Counted from the stretch's first letter, positions 16,271 to 24,491 are shown. The stretch is 64,000 bases of DNA from Methylobacterium amylolyticum (GCF_030700245.1 NZ_JAUYZI010000009.1:82503-146502); one strand, 5' to 3'. Made by a program: numbers and translations. Notes: generated by a model not told the origin, from the sequence alone.

Positions 16271-16996
16271 TTGGTAAACGCTCCGGTCGGCACCCCGCGC
16301 CTCGCGGTCGCCCCGCACGGCTTCCTGCCGCGTCCGGGCTCCGGCCCGGTGGCGTGGCGGGTGAGCGACGCTACCGTTGACTATCCCGAAGCGGTCGCCT
16401 GGATGGAGGCGCGCGCCGCCGCGATCGCCCGGGGCGAGGCCGGCGAGTGCGTCTGGCTGCTGGAGCACCCGCCGCTCTACACGGCGGGCACCTCGGCCCG
16501 GCGCGAGGATCTCGTCGCGCCCGACCGCTTCCCCGTCCACGCCGCGGGCCGGGGCGGGCAGTACACCTATCACGGGCCGGGCCAGCGGGTGGCCTACGTG
16601 ATGCTCGACCTCGCCCGCCGCCGCACCGACCTGCGCGCCTACGTGGCGAGCCTGGAGGCGTGGCTGATCGCGACGCTGGACGCCTTCAACGTCCGCGCCG
16701 AGCGGCGGGAGGACCGGGTCGGCGTCTGGGTGCGCCGGCCGGAGAAGGGGCCGGGGGTCGAGGACAAGATCGCCGCCATCGGCATCCGGGTGCGCCGCTG
16801 GGTGAGCTTCCACGGGATCAGCCTCAACGTCGAGCCGGACCTGTCCCACTTCTCCGGCATCGTGCCCTGCGGGGTGCGCGAGCACGGGGTCACGAGCCTC
16901 GTCGATCTCGGCCTGCCGGTGAGCCTCGCCGAGGTCGACATGCAACTCCGCGCCGCCTTCGAACCGATCTTCGGCGCGACGGTGATCGGCGATTGA
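16271..16996 (+). CDS. lipB: Octanoyltransferase LipB
   Basis: LipB moves octanoyl from acyl carrier protein to lipoyl domains of 2-oxoacid dehydrogenases and GcvH. About 241 residues from TTG 16271 (no ATG fits; a TTG at 16217 is also open). Motifs: [15 protein letters not shown] near residue 68, [22 protein letters not shown] near 96 including the conserved Arg/Gly and His, [21 protein letters not shown] near 170 with the catalytic Lys, and the catalytic Cys in [14 protein letters not shown] near 203. Length is normal for the family. It appears to stand alone. Confidence 0.96.
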   Translation: MVNAPVGTPRLAVAPHGFLPRPGSGPVAWRVSDATVDYPEAVAWMEARAAAIARGEAGECVWLLEHPPLYTAGTSARREDLVAPDRFPVHAAGRGGQYTYHGPGQRVAYVMLDLARRRTDLRAYVASLEAWLIATLDAFNVRAERREDRVGVWVRRPEKGPGVEDKIAAIGIRVRRWVSFHGISLNVEPDLSHFSGIVPCGVREHGVTSLVDLGLPVSLAEVDMQLRAAFEPIFGATVIGD

Positions 16997-17092
16997 GGGT
17001 GGACCCATTCGCGGGCGGTTGATCTGACGCCGCACGGTATCGCGTCGCGGGTGGTCGCTTCGCTGCGCTCGCAGGGCCGATGGTGGGCCGAG

Positions 17093-17116
17093 GGATCGAT
17101 TTTGTCCGATCGATCC
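17093..17116. terminator. Hairpin between lipB and porin gene
   Basis: GGATCGAT (17093-17100) pairs with ATCGATCC (17109-17116) around an eight-base loop between two convergent genes. It may end the porin transcript; no proper T tract follows. Confidence 0.35.
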
Positions 17117-17139
17117 GGTGCGGCCGGTTCGGAAAAAAA

Positions 17140-19260
17140 TCAGAAATCGGCGTGGAGGCGCGAGGCGAAGAAGTGGGCCGGGCCGCGGTCGCGGTTGTAG
17201 CCCGGGTTGTCGACGAACTGGTAGTCGAAGGTCAGGGTGAGAAACTTGGTCAGGCCGAGCGCGTAGTAGGTCTCCACCGCCCGCTCGGTGCCGTAGTTCA
17301 GGCGCCCGTCGCCGACCAGCAGGCCGTAATAGCCGGCCGCGAAGGCCGCCCGGTGGGAGGGCGAGAGGCCGTTCATCGCGGCGCCGATCCCGACCGTGTC
17401 GCGCGGCCGGCCCCAGGCCGTTCCTTTCAGCGACAGGCCGCCGGAGAAGCTCTGGTCGATGTCCGTGAAGGATATGTTCTCGGTGCGGCCGTCGTTGAGG
17501 CTCGCCCGGGCGAACAGGCCGAGATCGGGGGTGAGCGCCTGCTCCAGGTTGACGTAGCCGCCGGTCTTGCGCCGCGGCCGGCGGGTGGCGCCCACCGCGT
17601 CGTTGATGTCGTCGAACAGGCCGAGCTGCGTCAGGGTGACGACGTCCCGGTTGTTGGCCGAGACGCCGACGTTGGAGAAGATACCGACGCGCAGCTTGCC
17701 CGGCTGCTCCAGCCACGGCAGCGTGTAGCGCCCCTCGAACTCGGCGTTGAGGCCCGCCCGCCGGAACACCCGCGGGTCGAGAACGTCGCTCGACGGTTCC
17801 TTGGGCACCTGCGTGTAGGCGGCGCGGATCGCGAACTCCGGCCGGTTGTACTCGGCGTAGACGCCCTGCGTGAAGCCCGGCAGGTTGGCCGGGAAGTCCC
17901 AGGCCGAGGCGGCCCAGAGCGACCAGTTGAAGAAGTCGACCCGGGGATCGTGCGCGTAGACGTTGCCGTCGAAGAAGTCGCCGAGGGCGAACTTGCCCGC
18001 GATCAGGGTGATCCGCTCGGCGTCGTAGCGGGTGGCGACCTGGTTCGGCCCGTCCGGCACGTCGAGGGTCTCGCCGCCGAGGTTGATCGTCTGCTTCACG
18101 AAGTAGCGGTTCGAGCGCAGCTTCGGGAACGGGGCGCCGGCCTTCTGCGCCTCGCCGTTGACGAAGCCCGCCACGCCCAGCGTGCGCGACAGGCCGAAGC
18201 CCTGGCTGAACTCGGGGTTGTAGTAGACCTCCGTCGTGTCGGTCAGCTTAAGCCCTAAGAAGATCGTCGCGGTGGTGGTCTGCCGCGCCTGATGCGGGAT
18301 CAGGCTCTGATCGCCGACGTAGGGCGAGCGGAAGCCCGGCACCCCCTGCGCGATCAGCGTCGTCTGGCCGTGCAGGGAGAAGCGGTCCGAACGCGCGGTG
18401 TCGGGGTCGTGCGGGGCGGCCTCGTCGGGCTCGGCCGGCACCTTCAGGCCGCCGGGGAACCACAGCAGCCGCAGGAAGAGCTGGTTCGAGGTGAAGCGCG
18501 CCCGCGTCGCCACCGGCCCGAGATCCGGCACGCTCCCCAGGGCGAAGGTCCGGCTGCTGCCGAGATCGACGTAGCGGTAGTCGATCCCGAGCGCGAGGCT
18601 GTCGCTGATCGCGTACTGGATGCCCGCGCCGAGGGTGAAGCCGAGATAGGACTGATCCCGCCGGGTGCGGCTGAGGCCGCCGGTGCGCTGCCCGTCGGCG
18701 TCGAGCTCGGGATAGTCGGCGAGGAAGCGGGCGTTGGCGCCGGTGAGCCCGAAGGCGCCGTAGACGAGGTAGCTGTCGAAGCTGTAGCCGAGCCGGGCGC
18801 GCAAGGATCCGTAGACGTCTGTCTTGGCGCGGATGATGTTGAAGGCCGGGTCCACGGTCTCGTAGCCGAAGCCCGGTACGGTCGAGGGGACCGGCCGCTT
18901 GAGGTTGGCGGCGTCGAGATTGGCTTCCACTCCGTAGACCCAGGGGCCGGACTGCCAGTTCCACCCGGCGAAGCCGCCGCCGACCTCGGTGGTGGCGTTG
19001 CGGCCCTGGTCGCTGCGCCCGGTGGAATCGCCGCTCTTGAACGACGCGATCGGGCGCCCGCCGACGGTGGTCGGCCCGAACGTGTAGGCGCCGTAGGAGC
19101 CGCTGGCGCTGCCCTCCAGGCCGACGTAGCCGCCGGACCAGTCGGTGTAGGCCGGCGCATCCGCCGCTCGGTCCGGGCGGGCGAGGTCGGCCGCCGCGGC
19201 CGGGGCGAGCGAGGCCGTGGCCAGGACCAGCACGGCGGGGATCGTGGCTCGGGCGCGCAT
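17140..19260 (-). CDS. Outer-membrane porin: Omp25/31-like barrel fused to OprB-like barrel
   Basis: A 706-residue outer-membrane protein. ATG 19260 gives a classic signal peptide (MRARATIPAVLVLATASLA, cut near 24); an ATG nine codons earlier is less likely. Residues about 30-260 match the alphaproteobacterial Omp25/31 (opacity-like) barrel: WSGGYVGLEGSASG, VYGVEANLD, YLGFTLGAGIQYAI, LGIDYRYVDLG. Residues about 290-706 match carbohydrate-selective OprB porins: FSLHGQTTLIAQGVPGFRS, TATIFLGLKLTDTTEVYYNPE, VDFFNWSLWAASAWDFPAN, ending in Phe as outer-membrane barrels do. Two barrels in one chain is uncommon. It is convergent with lipB, with its own operator-like palindrome upstream. Confidence 0.9.
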   Translation of the reverse strand: MRARATIPAVLVLATASLAPAAAADLARPDRAADAPAYTDWSGGYVGLEGSASGSYGAYTFGPTTVGGRPIASFKSGDSTGRSDQGRNATTEVGGGFAGWNWQSGPWVYGVEANLDAANLKRPVPSTVPGFGYETVDPAFNIIRAKTDVYGSLRARLGYSFDSYLVYGAFGLTGANARFLADYPELDADGQRTGGLSRTRRDQSYLGFTLGAGIQYAISDSLALGIDYRYVDLGSSRTFALGSVPDLGPVATRARFTSNQLFLRLLWFPGGLKVPAEPDEAAPHDPDTARSDRFSLHGQTTLIAQGVPGFRSPYVGDQSLIPHQARQTTTATIFLGLKLTDTTEVYYNPEFSQGFGLSRTLGVAGFVNGEAQKAGAPFPKLRSNRYFVKQTINLGGETLDVPDGPNQVATRYDAERITLIAGKFALGDFFDGNVYAHDPRVDFFNWSLWAASAWDFPANLPGFTQGVYAEYNRPEFAIRAAYTQVPKEPSSDVLDPRVFRRAGLNAEFEGRYTLPWLEQPGKLRVGIFSNVGVSANNRDVVTLTQLGLFDDINDAVGATRRPRRKTGGYVNLEQALTPDLGLFARASLNDGRTENISFTDIDQSFSGGLSLKGTAWGRPRDTVGIGAAMNGLSPSHRAAFAAGYYGLLVGDGRLNYGTERAVETYYALGLTKFLTLTFDYQFVDNPGYNRDRGPAHFFASRLHADF

Positions 19261-19320
19261 GGACCTCACCGGATTCCTGGACCTCACCGGACGCTGGCCT
19301 CACCAGCCGCTGGCCTCACC
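19261..19320 (-). repeat. Degenerate tandem repeat in porin leader
   Basis: Four imperfect units of 16-18 bases, each containing CTCACC preceded by GGAC or TGGC (CTCACC at 19265, 19284, 19300 and 19315), occupy the 60 bases just before the porin start. The units fall in the predicted 5' untranslated region. Confidence 0.6.
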
Positions 19321-19323
19321 GAA

Positions 19324-19341
19324 TTATAGCATTTGCTATAA
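19324..19341. promoter_or_regulatory. Perfect inverted repeat TTATAGCA-TT-TGCTATAA
   Basis: An 18-base operator-like palindrome with eight-base arms and a two-base centre, 64 bases upstream of the porin start. It is strikingly AT-rich for this genome. It could bind a regulator of the porin; it does not match the Fur, Irr or RirA consensus closely enough to assign one. Confidence 0.5.
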
Positions 19342-19652
19342 GAGCGGCATCCTCGACGCAAGGCCCTCGCGGCGGATCCCTGCTCCGGCCGGCGTGCCGG
19401 TCCGGCAGGCGGGATTCGCCCTCTCGCGTCGCTCCGTCCGGACCATCCTCACGCGATCGTTGCGGTCAAGACACCGGCGGACACACCGAGCCGGCTATCT
19501 TCACTGACGTCGCGCTGGCCGCCCTTTTATCGCTCGTGACCAAGACGATACCGACCGTGAACTGTATAGGCGCCGCAGATTGGAATTGTTATGATGTGAT
19601 TCCTCCCCCGGCGGCACTTTGAACTTCCGGCGGCGGGCCTTATGTCGGGGCC
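19342..19652 (+). other. Intergenic region before ftr operon
   Basis: About 311 bases between the porin operator and ftrA. No gene is seen. The stretch 19500-19610 is less GC-rich and probably carries the ftr promoter; I found no convincing known iron-regulator box. Confidence 0.4.
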
Positions 19653-20225
19653 ATGCGCACCTCCGCCCGTCTCCTCCGCGGCCTGTCCGCGGCCGCCTTC
19701 CTCGCGACCGGCCTCCTCGTGACCGCCGGCGCCGCGGCGGCCAAGGAGGTGCCGATCGGCCCGCACGTCACGAAGAACGGCCTGGAGGTCGCCGCGGTCT
19801 ACCTCCAGCCGATCGAGATGGACCCGCCCGACATGATGCGCCCGGCCGCGCAGTCGGACATACACCTGGAGTCGGACATCCGCGCCGCCAAGGACAACCG
19901 CAACGGCTTCGCGGAGGGCGACTTCGTGCCGGCGCTCGACGTGCGCTTCACCCTGGTGAAGCTCGACGGCGACAAGCCGACCGACCAGACGATCTCCGGC
20001 GCGCTGATGCCGATGGTCGCCAACGACGGCCCGCATTACGGCGACAACGTCAAGCTGTTCGGCCCCGGCCGCTACCGCCTCACCCTCGCGGTCGCGCCCC
20101 CCGGCAAGGGCAGCCATTTCGGCCGCCACGTCGACAAGGAGACGGGGGTCGGCCCCTGGTTCGAGCCGTTCGACGTGACCCAGGACTTCACCTTCGCCGG
20201 CATCGGCAAGAAGGGCGCCTACTGA
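19653..20225 (+). CDS. ftrA: Periplasmic iron-binding protein FtrA (P19/Tp34 family)
   Basis: A 190-residue periplasmic protein of the P19/FtrA family (Fe2+ transport protein, PF10634). Signal peptide: LLRGLSAAAFLATGLLVTAGAAAA, cleaved near residue 29. Metal-site residues are visible: GPHVTKNGLEVAAVYLQPIEMD near 38, the Met-rich PPDMMRP near 60, DIHLESDIRA near 70, NDGPHYGDN near 125 and HFGRHVDK near 152. P19 proteins bind copper and iron and hand iron to an FTR1 permease. It is the first gene of an ftrA-B-D-C operon; the gap to the next gene is 19 bases. Confidence 0.93.
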   Translation: MRTSARLLRGLSAAAFLATGLLVTAGAAAAKEVPIGPHVTKNGLEVAAVYLQPIEMDPPDMMRPAAQSDIHLESDIRAAKDNRNGFAEGDFVPALDVRFTLVKLDGDKPTDQTISGALMPMVANDGPHYGDNVKLFGPGRYRLTLAVAPPGKGSHFGRHVDKETGVGPWFEPFDVTQDFTFAGIGKKGAY

Positions 20226-20244
20226 TTTTTTTCGAGACGGTCCC

Positions 20245-20577
20245 GTGATCCCTGCCCTCCACCTCGCCCTCGTCTCCGCCCTGCTACTCGCGACCGCGCC
20301 CGCGCGCGCGCAGGACATGCCCGTGATCAAGGTCGAGATGCGCGACGGGGTGATCCTCCCGGCGGTGATCGAGGTCCCGGCCAACACCCGGTTCAAGCTG
20401 GAGATCTCGAACACCGGCCAGTCGCCGGTGGAGTTCGAGAGCCTGGAGCTGAAGCGCGAGAAGGCTTTGGCGGCGGGCTCCACCTCGGCGATCATCTTCC
20501 GCACCATCGATCCCGGCACCTACGAGGTGTTCGACGACTTCCATCCGGAAGCGAAGGCCAAGCTGGTGGCCAAATGA
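20245..20577 (+). CDS. ftrB: Cupredoxin-domain protein FtrB
   Basis: A 110-residue exported cupredoxin-like protein from GTG 20245. Signal peptide: LHLALVSALLLATAPARA. The domain (about 25-110) has the EfeO/FtrB cupredoxin pattern: IKVEMRDGVILPAVIEVPANTRFKLEISNTG, VEFESLELKREKALAAGST and PGTYEVFDDFHPEAKAKLVAK. The classical Cys ligand of blue copper proteins is absent, as in FtrB relatives. In Brucella the FtrABCD system takes up ferrous iron at acid pH, with FtrB proposed to act in iron oxidation or delivery. It follows ftrA closely and precedes the FtrD-like gene. Confidence 0.9.
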   Translation: MIPALHLALVSALLLATAPARAQDMPVIKVEMRDGVILPAVIEVPANTRFKLEISNTGQSPVEFESLELKREKALAAGSTSAIIFRTIDPGTYEVFDDFHPEAKAKLVAK

Positions 20578-20629
20578 CCCGGCCTGCGAACGCACGATCG
20601 ACCGCGCGCCCGAACGCGGCGGCCTGACG

Positions 20630-22045
20630 GTGGCGGCGACCGCGCTCGACCGCGCGCCGCCGGCGTGGCGCAACGCCCTCGACGCGGGCCTCGCCCGGTT
20701 CGGCGACCGGCTGCGCGCGCACGGCCGGCTGATCCGGGCGGTGCAGTGGGCGGTGGTGGCGGTCTACGCGGTGCTGGTGATCGTCCCGGCGCTGCTGCCG
20801 CTGCCGGGCAACGCCCAGCACATCTGGAACGACCTGACGCTCGCGGCGCAGTTCGCCTTCTGGGGCATCTGGTGGCCGTTCGTGCTGGTCAGCATGGTCC
20901 TCGTCGGCCGGGCGTGGTGCGGGGTGCTCTGCCCCGAGGGCACGCTCACCGAGTTCGCCAGCCGCTGGAGCCGGGGCTACGCGATCCCGCGCTGGATCAC
21001 CTGGGGCGGCTGGCCGTTCGTGGCGTTCGCCGGCACCACCGTCTACGGCCAGATGACCAGCGTCTACGGCTACCCGAAGCCGGTGCTCGCGGTGCTCGGC
21101 GGCTCGACGCTCGCGGCGGTCGCCGTCGGCCTGCTCTACGGGCGCAACAAGCGGGTGTGGTGCCGCTATCTCTGCCCGGTCAACGGCGTGTTCGCGGTGC
21201 TCTCGAAGCTCGCGCCCCTGAGCTTCCAGGTCGACCGCGCCGCCTGGGCCGCCTCGCCCAAGCCCCTCCGCGGCGCCGAGAGCTTCAACTGCGCCCCACT
21301 GGTGCCGGTGAAGGCGATGCGCGGCGCGGGGTCCTGCCACATGTGCGGGCGCTGCTCCGGCCACCGCGGCGCGGTGCGGCTCGCCCTGCGCGCGCCCAAC
21401 CACGAGATCGTGCACGTGGCCGGCGACGAGCCGTCGTGGGAGCAGACGAGCCTGATCCTGTTCGGGATGATGGCGCTGGCGGTGGGCGCGTTCCAGTGGT
21501 CGTCGAGCCCCTGGTACGTCGATGTCAAGCAGGCGGTGGCGACGTGGCTCGTCGAGCGCGGCACGACCTGGCCTCTGGAGCACACGGCGCCGTGGTTCGT
21601 GCTCACGGACTACCCCGAGAAGAACGACGTGCTGACGCTCCTCGACGGGGGGCTGCTCCTCGCCTACATCGCCGCCGCGACGCTGGTCCTCGGGCTGGCG
21701 CTGTCCGCCCTGGTGGCGCTGGCGGCGCGGGCGCTGGGGCCGTTCTCGCTCCGGCGCTTCCACCACTTCGCGCAGACGCTGATCCCGGTCGCCGGCTGCG
21801 GCGTTTTTTTGGGACTCTCGGCGCTCACGGTCACGTTCCTGCGGGGGGACGGGATCCACGTCCCCTACGTCGCGGAGATGCGGGCCGGGCTGCTCGCCGG
21901 GGCGAGCCTGTGGAGCGCGTGGCTCGCGTGGCGGGTCGCGGGGCTGTCGGCGGTGGGCTTGCGCCGGGCCGCCGCCACCGCCTGCATCGCGGGGGCGGCG
22001 GCCCTGTCGGTGGCCAACTGGGTGCTCCTGTTCTGGGTCTGGTAG
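20630..22045 (+). CDS. ftrD: FtrD-like 4Fe-4S polyferredoxin membrane protein
   Basis: A 471-residue integral membrane ferredoxin from GTG 20630. It has about eight hydrophobic helices; NapH-type motifs CGVLCPEGTLTEFASRW near residue 100 and CRYLCPVNGVFAVLSK near 182; and a cluster motif SCHMCGRCSGHRGAV near 238. In the Ftr system the Fe-S protein is thought to move electrons that reset the iron-transfer cycle. The gap to the next gene (the FTR1 permease) is 34 bases, so they should be cotranscribed. The usual order ftrABCD is here A-B-D-C. Confidence 0.92.
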   Translation: MAATALDRAPPAWRNALDAGLARFGDRLRAHGRLIRAVQWAVVAVYAVLVIVPALLPLPGNAQHIWNDLTLAAQFAFWGIWWPFVLVSMVLVGRAWCGVLCPEGTLTEFASRWSRGYAIPRWITWGGWPFVAFAGTTVYGQMTSVYGYPKPVLAVLGGSTLAAVAVGLLYGRNKRVWCRYLCPVNGVFAVLSKLAPLSFQVDRAAWAASPKPLRGAESFNCAPLVPVKAMRGAGSCHMCGRCSGHRGAVRLALRAPNHEIVHVAGDEPSWEQTSLILFGMMALAVGAFQWSSSPWYVDVKQAVATWLVERGTTWPLEHTAPWFVLTDYPEKNDVLTLLDGGLLLAYIAAATLVLGLALSALVALAARALGPFSLRRFHHFAQTLIPVAGCGVFLGLSALTVTFLRGDGIHVPYVAEMRAGLLAGASLWSAWLAWRVAGLSAVGLRRAAATACIAGAAALSVANWVLLFWVW

Positions 22046-22079
22046 CGCGGGAGCCCCGCGCGCAACGGAAAGTCTCGCC

Positions 22080-22904
22080 ATGATCGGCGCCTTCGTCATC
22101 GCCTTCCGCGAGGTCATCGAGGCCGGCCTAATCATCTCGATCGTGCTGGCCGCCACCCGCGGCATCCCGGGGCGGATGCGCTGGGTGCTGCTCGGCGTGG
22201 CCGGCGGCCTGTCCGGCGCGGCGCTGGTCGCCCTGTTCGCCGAGCGGATCTCGGACGCGTTCGAGGGCAACGGCCAGGATCTGCTGAACGCCGCGGTGCT
22301 GATCCTCGCGGTCGTGATGCTGGTCTGGCACAACACCTGGATGAGCCGGCACGGCCGGGAACTCGCGGGCGAGCTGCGCGCGGCCGGCGAGGCGATCCGC
22401 AACGGCCAGCGCGAGGCGGCGGCGCTGGCGATCGTCGTCGGCGCGGCGATCCTGCGCGAGGGCGCGGAGCTGGTGCTGTTCCTCTACGGTCTCGTGGCCT
22501 CCGGCACGTCGGGGGCCGACATCCAGTTCGGCGCCTTCGCGGGCGTCGGCGCGGGCGTCCTCCTGTCGGCGGTGAGCTATCTCGGCCTCGCCTCGATCCC
22601 GAGCCGCTACGTGTTCTCGGTCACCAGCGCGCTGATCATCTTTCTCGCCGCCGGCCTCGCGGCGCAGGCGGCGCAGTTCCTCGCCAACGCGGGCGTGGTC
22701 GAGGTGCTGGGCCAGACCGTGTGGAACAGCTCGGGCCTCATCGCCGAGAATTCCTGGCCGGGCCGGGTGCTGCACGCGCTGGTCGGCTACACCGACCGGC
22801 CGACCGCGCTCCAGCTCGCGGTCTACATCGGCACCATCGCGGTGATGGTCGGGCTGATGCAGTGGAGCGCGGCCGACAGGCGCCGGGCCGTGCGGCCGGC
22901 CTGA
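22080..22904 (+). CDS. ftrC: FTR1-family high-affinity iron permease
   Basis: A 274-residue seven-helix permease. Both REXXE iron-binding motifs of the FTR1/EfeU family are visible: FREVIEAGLI near residue 10 and LREGAELVLF near 127. The glycine-rich GAFAGVGAGVLL helix and the last helix IGTIAVMVGLMQW complete the fold. It moves ferric iron across the inner membrane, working with periplasmic FtrA and FtrB. It is the last gene of the operon and is convergent with the sulfurtransferase gene 17 bases on. Confidence 0.95.
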   Translation: MIGAFVIAFREVIEAGLIISIVLAATRGIPGRMRWVLLGVAGGLSGAALVALFAERISDAFEGNGQDLLNAAVLILAVVMLVWHNTWMSRHGRELAGELRAAGEAIRNGQREAAALAIVVGAAILREGAELVLFLYGLVASGTSGADIQFGAFAGVGAGVLLSAVSYLGLASIPSRYVFSVTSALIIFLAAGLAAQAAQFLANAGVVEVLGQTVWNSSGLIAENSWPGRVLHALVGYTDRPTALQLAVYIGTIAVMVGLMQWSAADRRRAVRPA

Positions 22905-22921
22905 GGGGCTGGGGAGACGGA

Positions 22922-23848
22922 TCAGCCCGTCGCGACCGGGCGCTCCGGTGCCGCGCCCCATTCCGACCACGAGCCGTCGTAGAGCCCGCGGGCGTGGCGG
23001 CCGGTGGTCTCCAGGGCGAGGCTGACGATCGCCGCGGTCACCCCCGAGCCGCAGGTGGTGACGATCGGCCGATCGGGATCGACGCCGGCCTCGGCGAAGA
23101 CGCGCTCCAGCTCCTCCGGGCTCTTCATGCGGCCGTCCCGCTGGAGGGACGCGTAGTGCAGGTTGCGGGCGCCGGGCATGTGGCCGGGCCGCACGCCGGG
23201 CCGGGGCTCCGGCTCCTCGCCGCGGAAGCGGGAGCCTGAGCGCGCGTCGACCACCTGTGCCGAGCCGGTCTCCAGCGCCCGGGCCACGTCGGCGGCGTCG
23301 GCCACCGCGCCGTGGTCGAGCCGGGCGGTGAAGTGCCGCCGCTCGCGCACCCGCGGCTCGCCCTCCTCGGTCGGGTAGCCCGCCGCGACCCAGGCCGGCA
23401 GGCCGCCGTCGAGCACCAGCGCGTCGCGCACCCCGAAGGTCTTGAGCATCCACCAGACCCGGGGGGCCGAGAACAGGCCCATCCCGTCGTAGACGACGAT
23501 CTGCTGGCCGTCGCCGATCCCCAGCGCCCGCATCCGCGCGGCGAACACCTCCGGGCGCGGCAGCATGTGGGGCAGGCCCGCCTCGGTGTCGCTCATCGCG
23601 TCGAGGTCGAAGCGCACCGCCCCGGGGATGCGGGCGGTGCGGTACTCGGCCTCCGGGTCGCGGCCCGCCGCCGGCAGGTACCAGGAGGCGTCGAGCACCA
23701 CGATGTCGGGGGCGTCGCGGCGCTCGAACAGCCACGCGGGCGTCACGAGGGGCGGGCGGGCCGTATTCTCGGCCGATCCCTGGGCCGATCCCTGGGCCGA
23801 TGCTTGGGCCGTATCCTGGGCCGTATCCTGGGCCGTATCTTGGGCCAT
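22922..23848 (-). CDS. sseA: 3-mercaptopyruvate/thiosulfate sulfurtransferase with repeat N-terminus
   Basis: A 308-residue two-domain rhodanese. The N-terminal rhodanese domain is about residues 35-155 and the catalytic one about 175-300. The active-site loop is TTCGSGVTAA with Cys near 271; the CGSGVTA form is typical of mercaptopyruvate sulfurtransferases (SseA) rather than thiosulfate-specific enzymes. The first 26 residues are a low-complexity run, AQDTAQDTAQDTAQASAQ and on, encoded by a 12-base tandem repeat. A later start is possible in principle, but no ATG or GTG with a good site was seen before the first domain. Confidence 0.93.
   Translation of the reverse strand: MAQDTAQDTAQDTAQASAQGSAQGSAENTARPPLVTPAWLFERRDAPDIVVLDASWYLPAAGRDPEAEYRTARIPGAVRFDLDAMSDTEAGLPHMLPRPEVFAARMRALGIGDGQQIVVYDGMGLFSAPRVWWMLKTFGVRDALVLDGGLPAWVAAGYPTEEGEPRVRERRHFTARLDHGAVADAADVARALETGSAQVVDARSGSRFRGEEPEPRPGVRPGHMPGARNLHYASLQRDGRMKSPEELERVFAEAGVDPDRPIVTTCGSGVTAAIVSLALETTGRHARGLYDGSWSEWGAAPERPVATG
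23756..23848 (-). repeat. 12-bp minisatellite at the start of sseA
   Basis: About 7.7 head-to-tail copies of a 12-base unit, written on the plus strand as GGCCGTATCCTG or GGCCGATCCCTG. The unit length is a multiple of three, so copy-number change keeps the frame and adds or removes four residues (AQDT or AQGS). Confidence 0.85.
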
Positions 23849-24241
23849 GTCCGAAGGGTCCGGTCGATTGCGCGAAGGGGGCGCACCAAACCACAGCCGG
23901 CCCGGCGATGCACGCGCCGCCGGGACCGCCCGCTTCGCGGTCGCCCGGTTTCGTCAGGACCCGCGGCGGCCCGGCCGGCCGGCCCGCGGCGGGCGCGAGC
24001 TACGCACACGGCACCGTGGTCCGATGCGCGGAGCGCAGGCCGGACTTGTTTTCAAGGGCCGGAACCCCAGTTACGACAACATGATGACGCCCATCGCCGG
24101 CCTCCGAGTCGGCGCCGGTCGGGTCCCCCGGACGCCGCGCCACGCGCGACGGGGACTTCCCGGTCCGCCGGGCGTTCCACCCACGACTCTCTGCCGGGCG
24201 CCGGAGCCGACCGCGCAGACGCCCGTTGAGCACGCGAGCCC
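23849..24241 (+). other. Intergenic region, no gene seen
   Basis: 393 bases between divergent sseA and the GcrA-like gene. Open frames here continue the repeat shadow of sseA and have no protein character. The GC-rich palindromic stretch at about 23952-23996 could form a hairpin. Confidence 0.45.
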
Positions 24242-24475
24242 ATGAACCAAATCGTCCGGATGTCCCAGATCAACGAGGCCGAGACCGTCGAGGAGCCGTC
24301 GGCGGACCTGCGCGTCCCGTTCGCGCAGTCGGGCGCCTTCGTGTGCAAGTACATCATCGGCGAGCCGAACGACCGCGCGATCTGTTGCGGCGCGCCCGTC
24401 GCGGACGGCAAGAGCTGGTGCGCCTTCCACCGCCGCATCGTGTTCGAGCCGACCCGGCCCGGCCGCATCCGCTGA
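24242..24475 (+). CDS. GcrA C-terminal-domain-like small protein
   Basis: A 77-residue protein. Residues 35-70 (CKYIIGEPNDRAICCGAP, then KSWCAFHRRIVFEP) match the C-terminal zinc-finger-like region of GcrA, the alphaproteobacterial cell-cycle transcription factor, where the pattern is CxWPIGDP...FCGA...YCxxH. The N-terminal DNA-binding helix-turn-helix of GcrA is missing; only a 34-residue acidic region precedes the domain. In GcrA this C-terminal part contacts sigma-70, so this could be a free-standing sigma-interacting fragment, but that is inference. It is convergent with tadC. Confidence 0.75.
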   Translation: MNQIVRMSQINEAETVEEPSADLRVPFAQSGAFVCKYIIGEPNDRAICCGAPVADGKSWCAFHRRIVFEPTRPGRIR

Positions 24476-24491
24476 GCCGAGGTCGGCGGGC

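Noticed and set aside
19582..19603. GGAAT-N12-ATTCC inverted repeat upstream of ftrA as an iron-regulator site.
   Set aside because: Arms of five bases are too short and do not fit known Fur, Irr or RirA boxes.
20226..20236. T-rich run just after the ftrA stop as a terminator.
   Set aside because: No stable hairpin precedes it and the next gene of the same operon begins 19 bases after the stop.
23756..23848. Tandem repeats considered as a CRISPR array.
   Set aside because: The 12-base units are head to tail with no spacers and lie inside a coding region.
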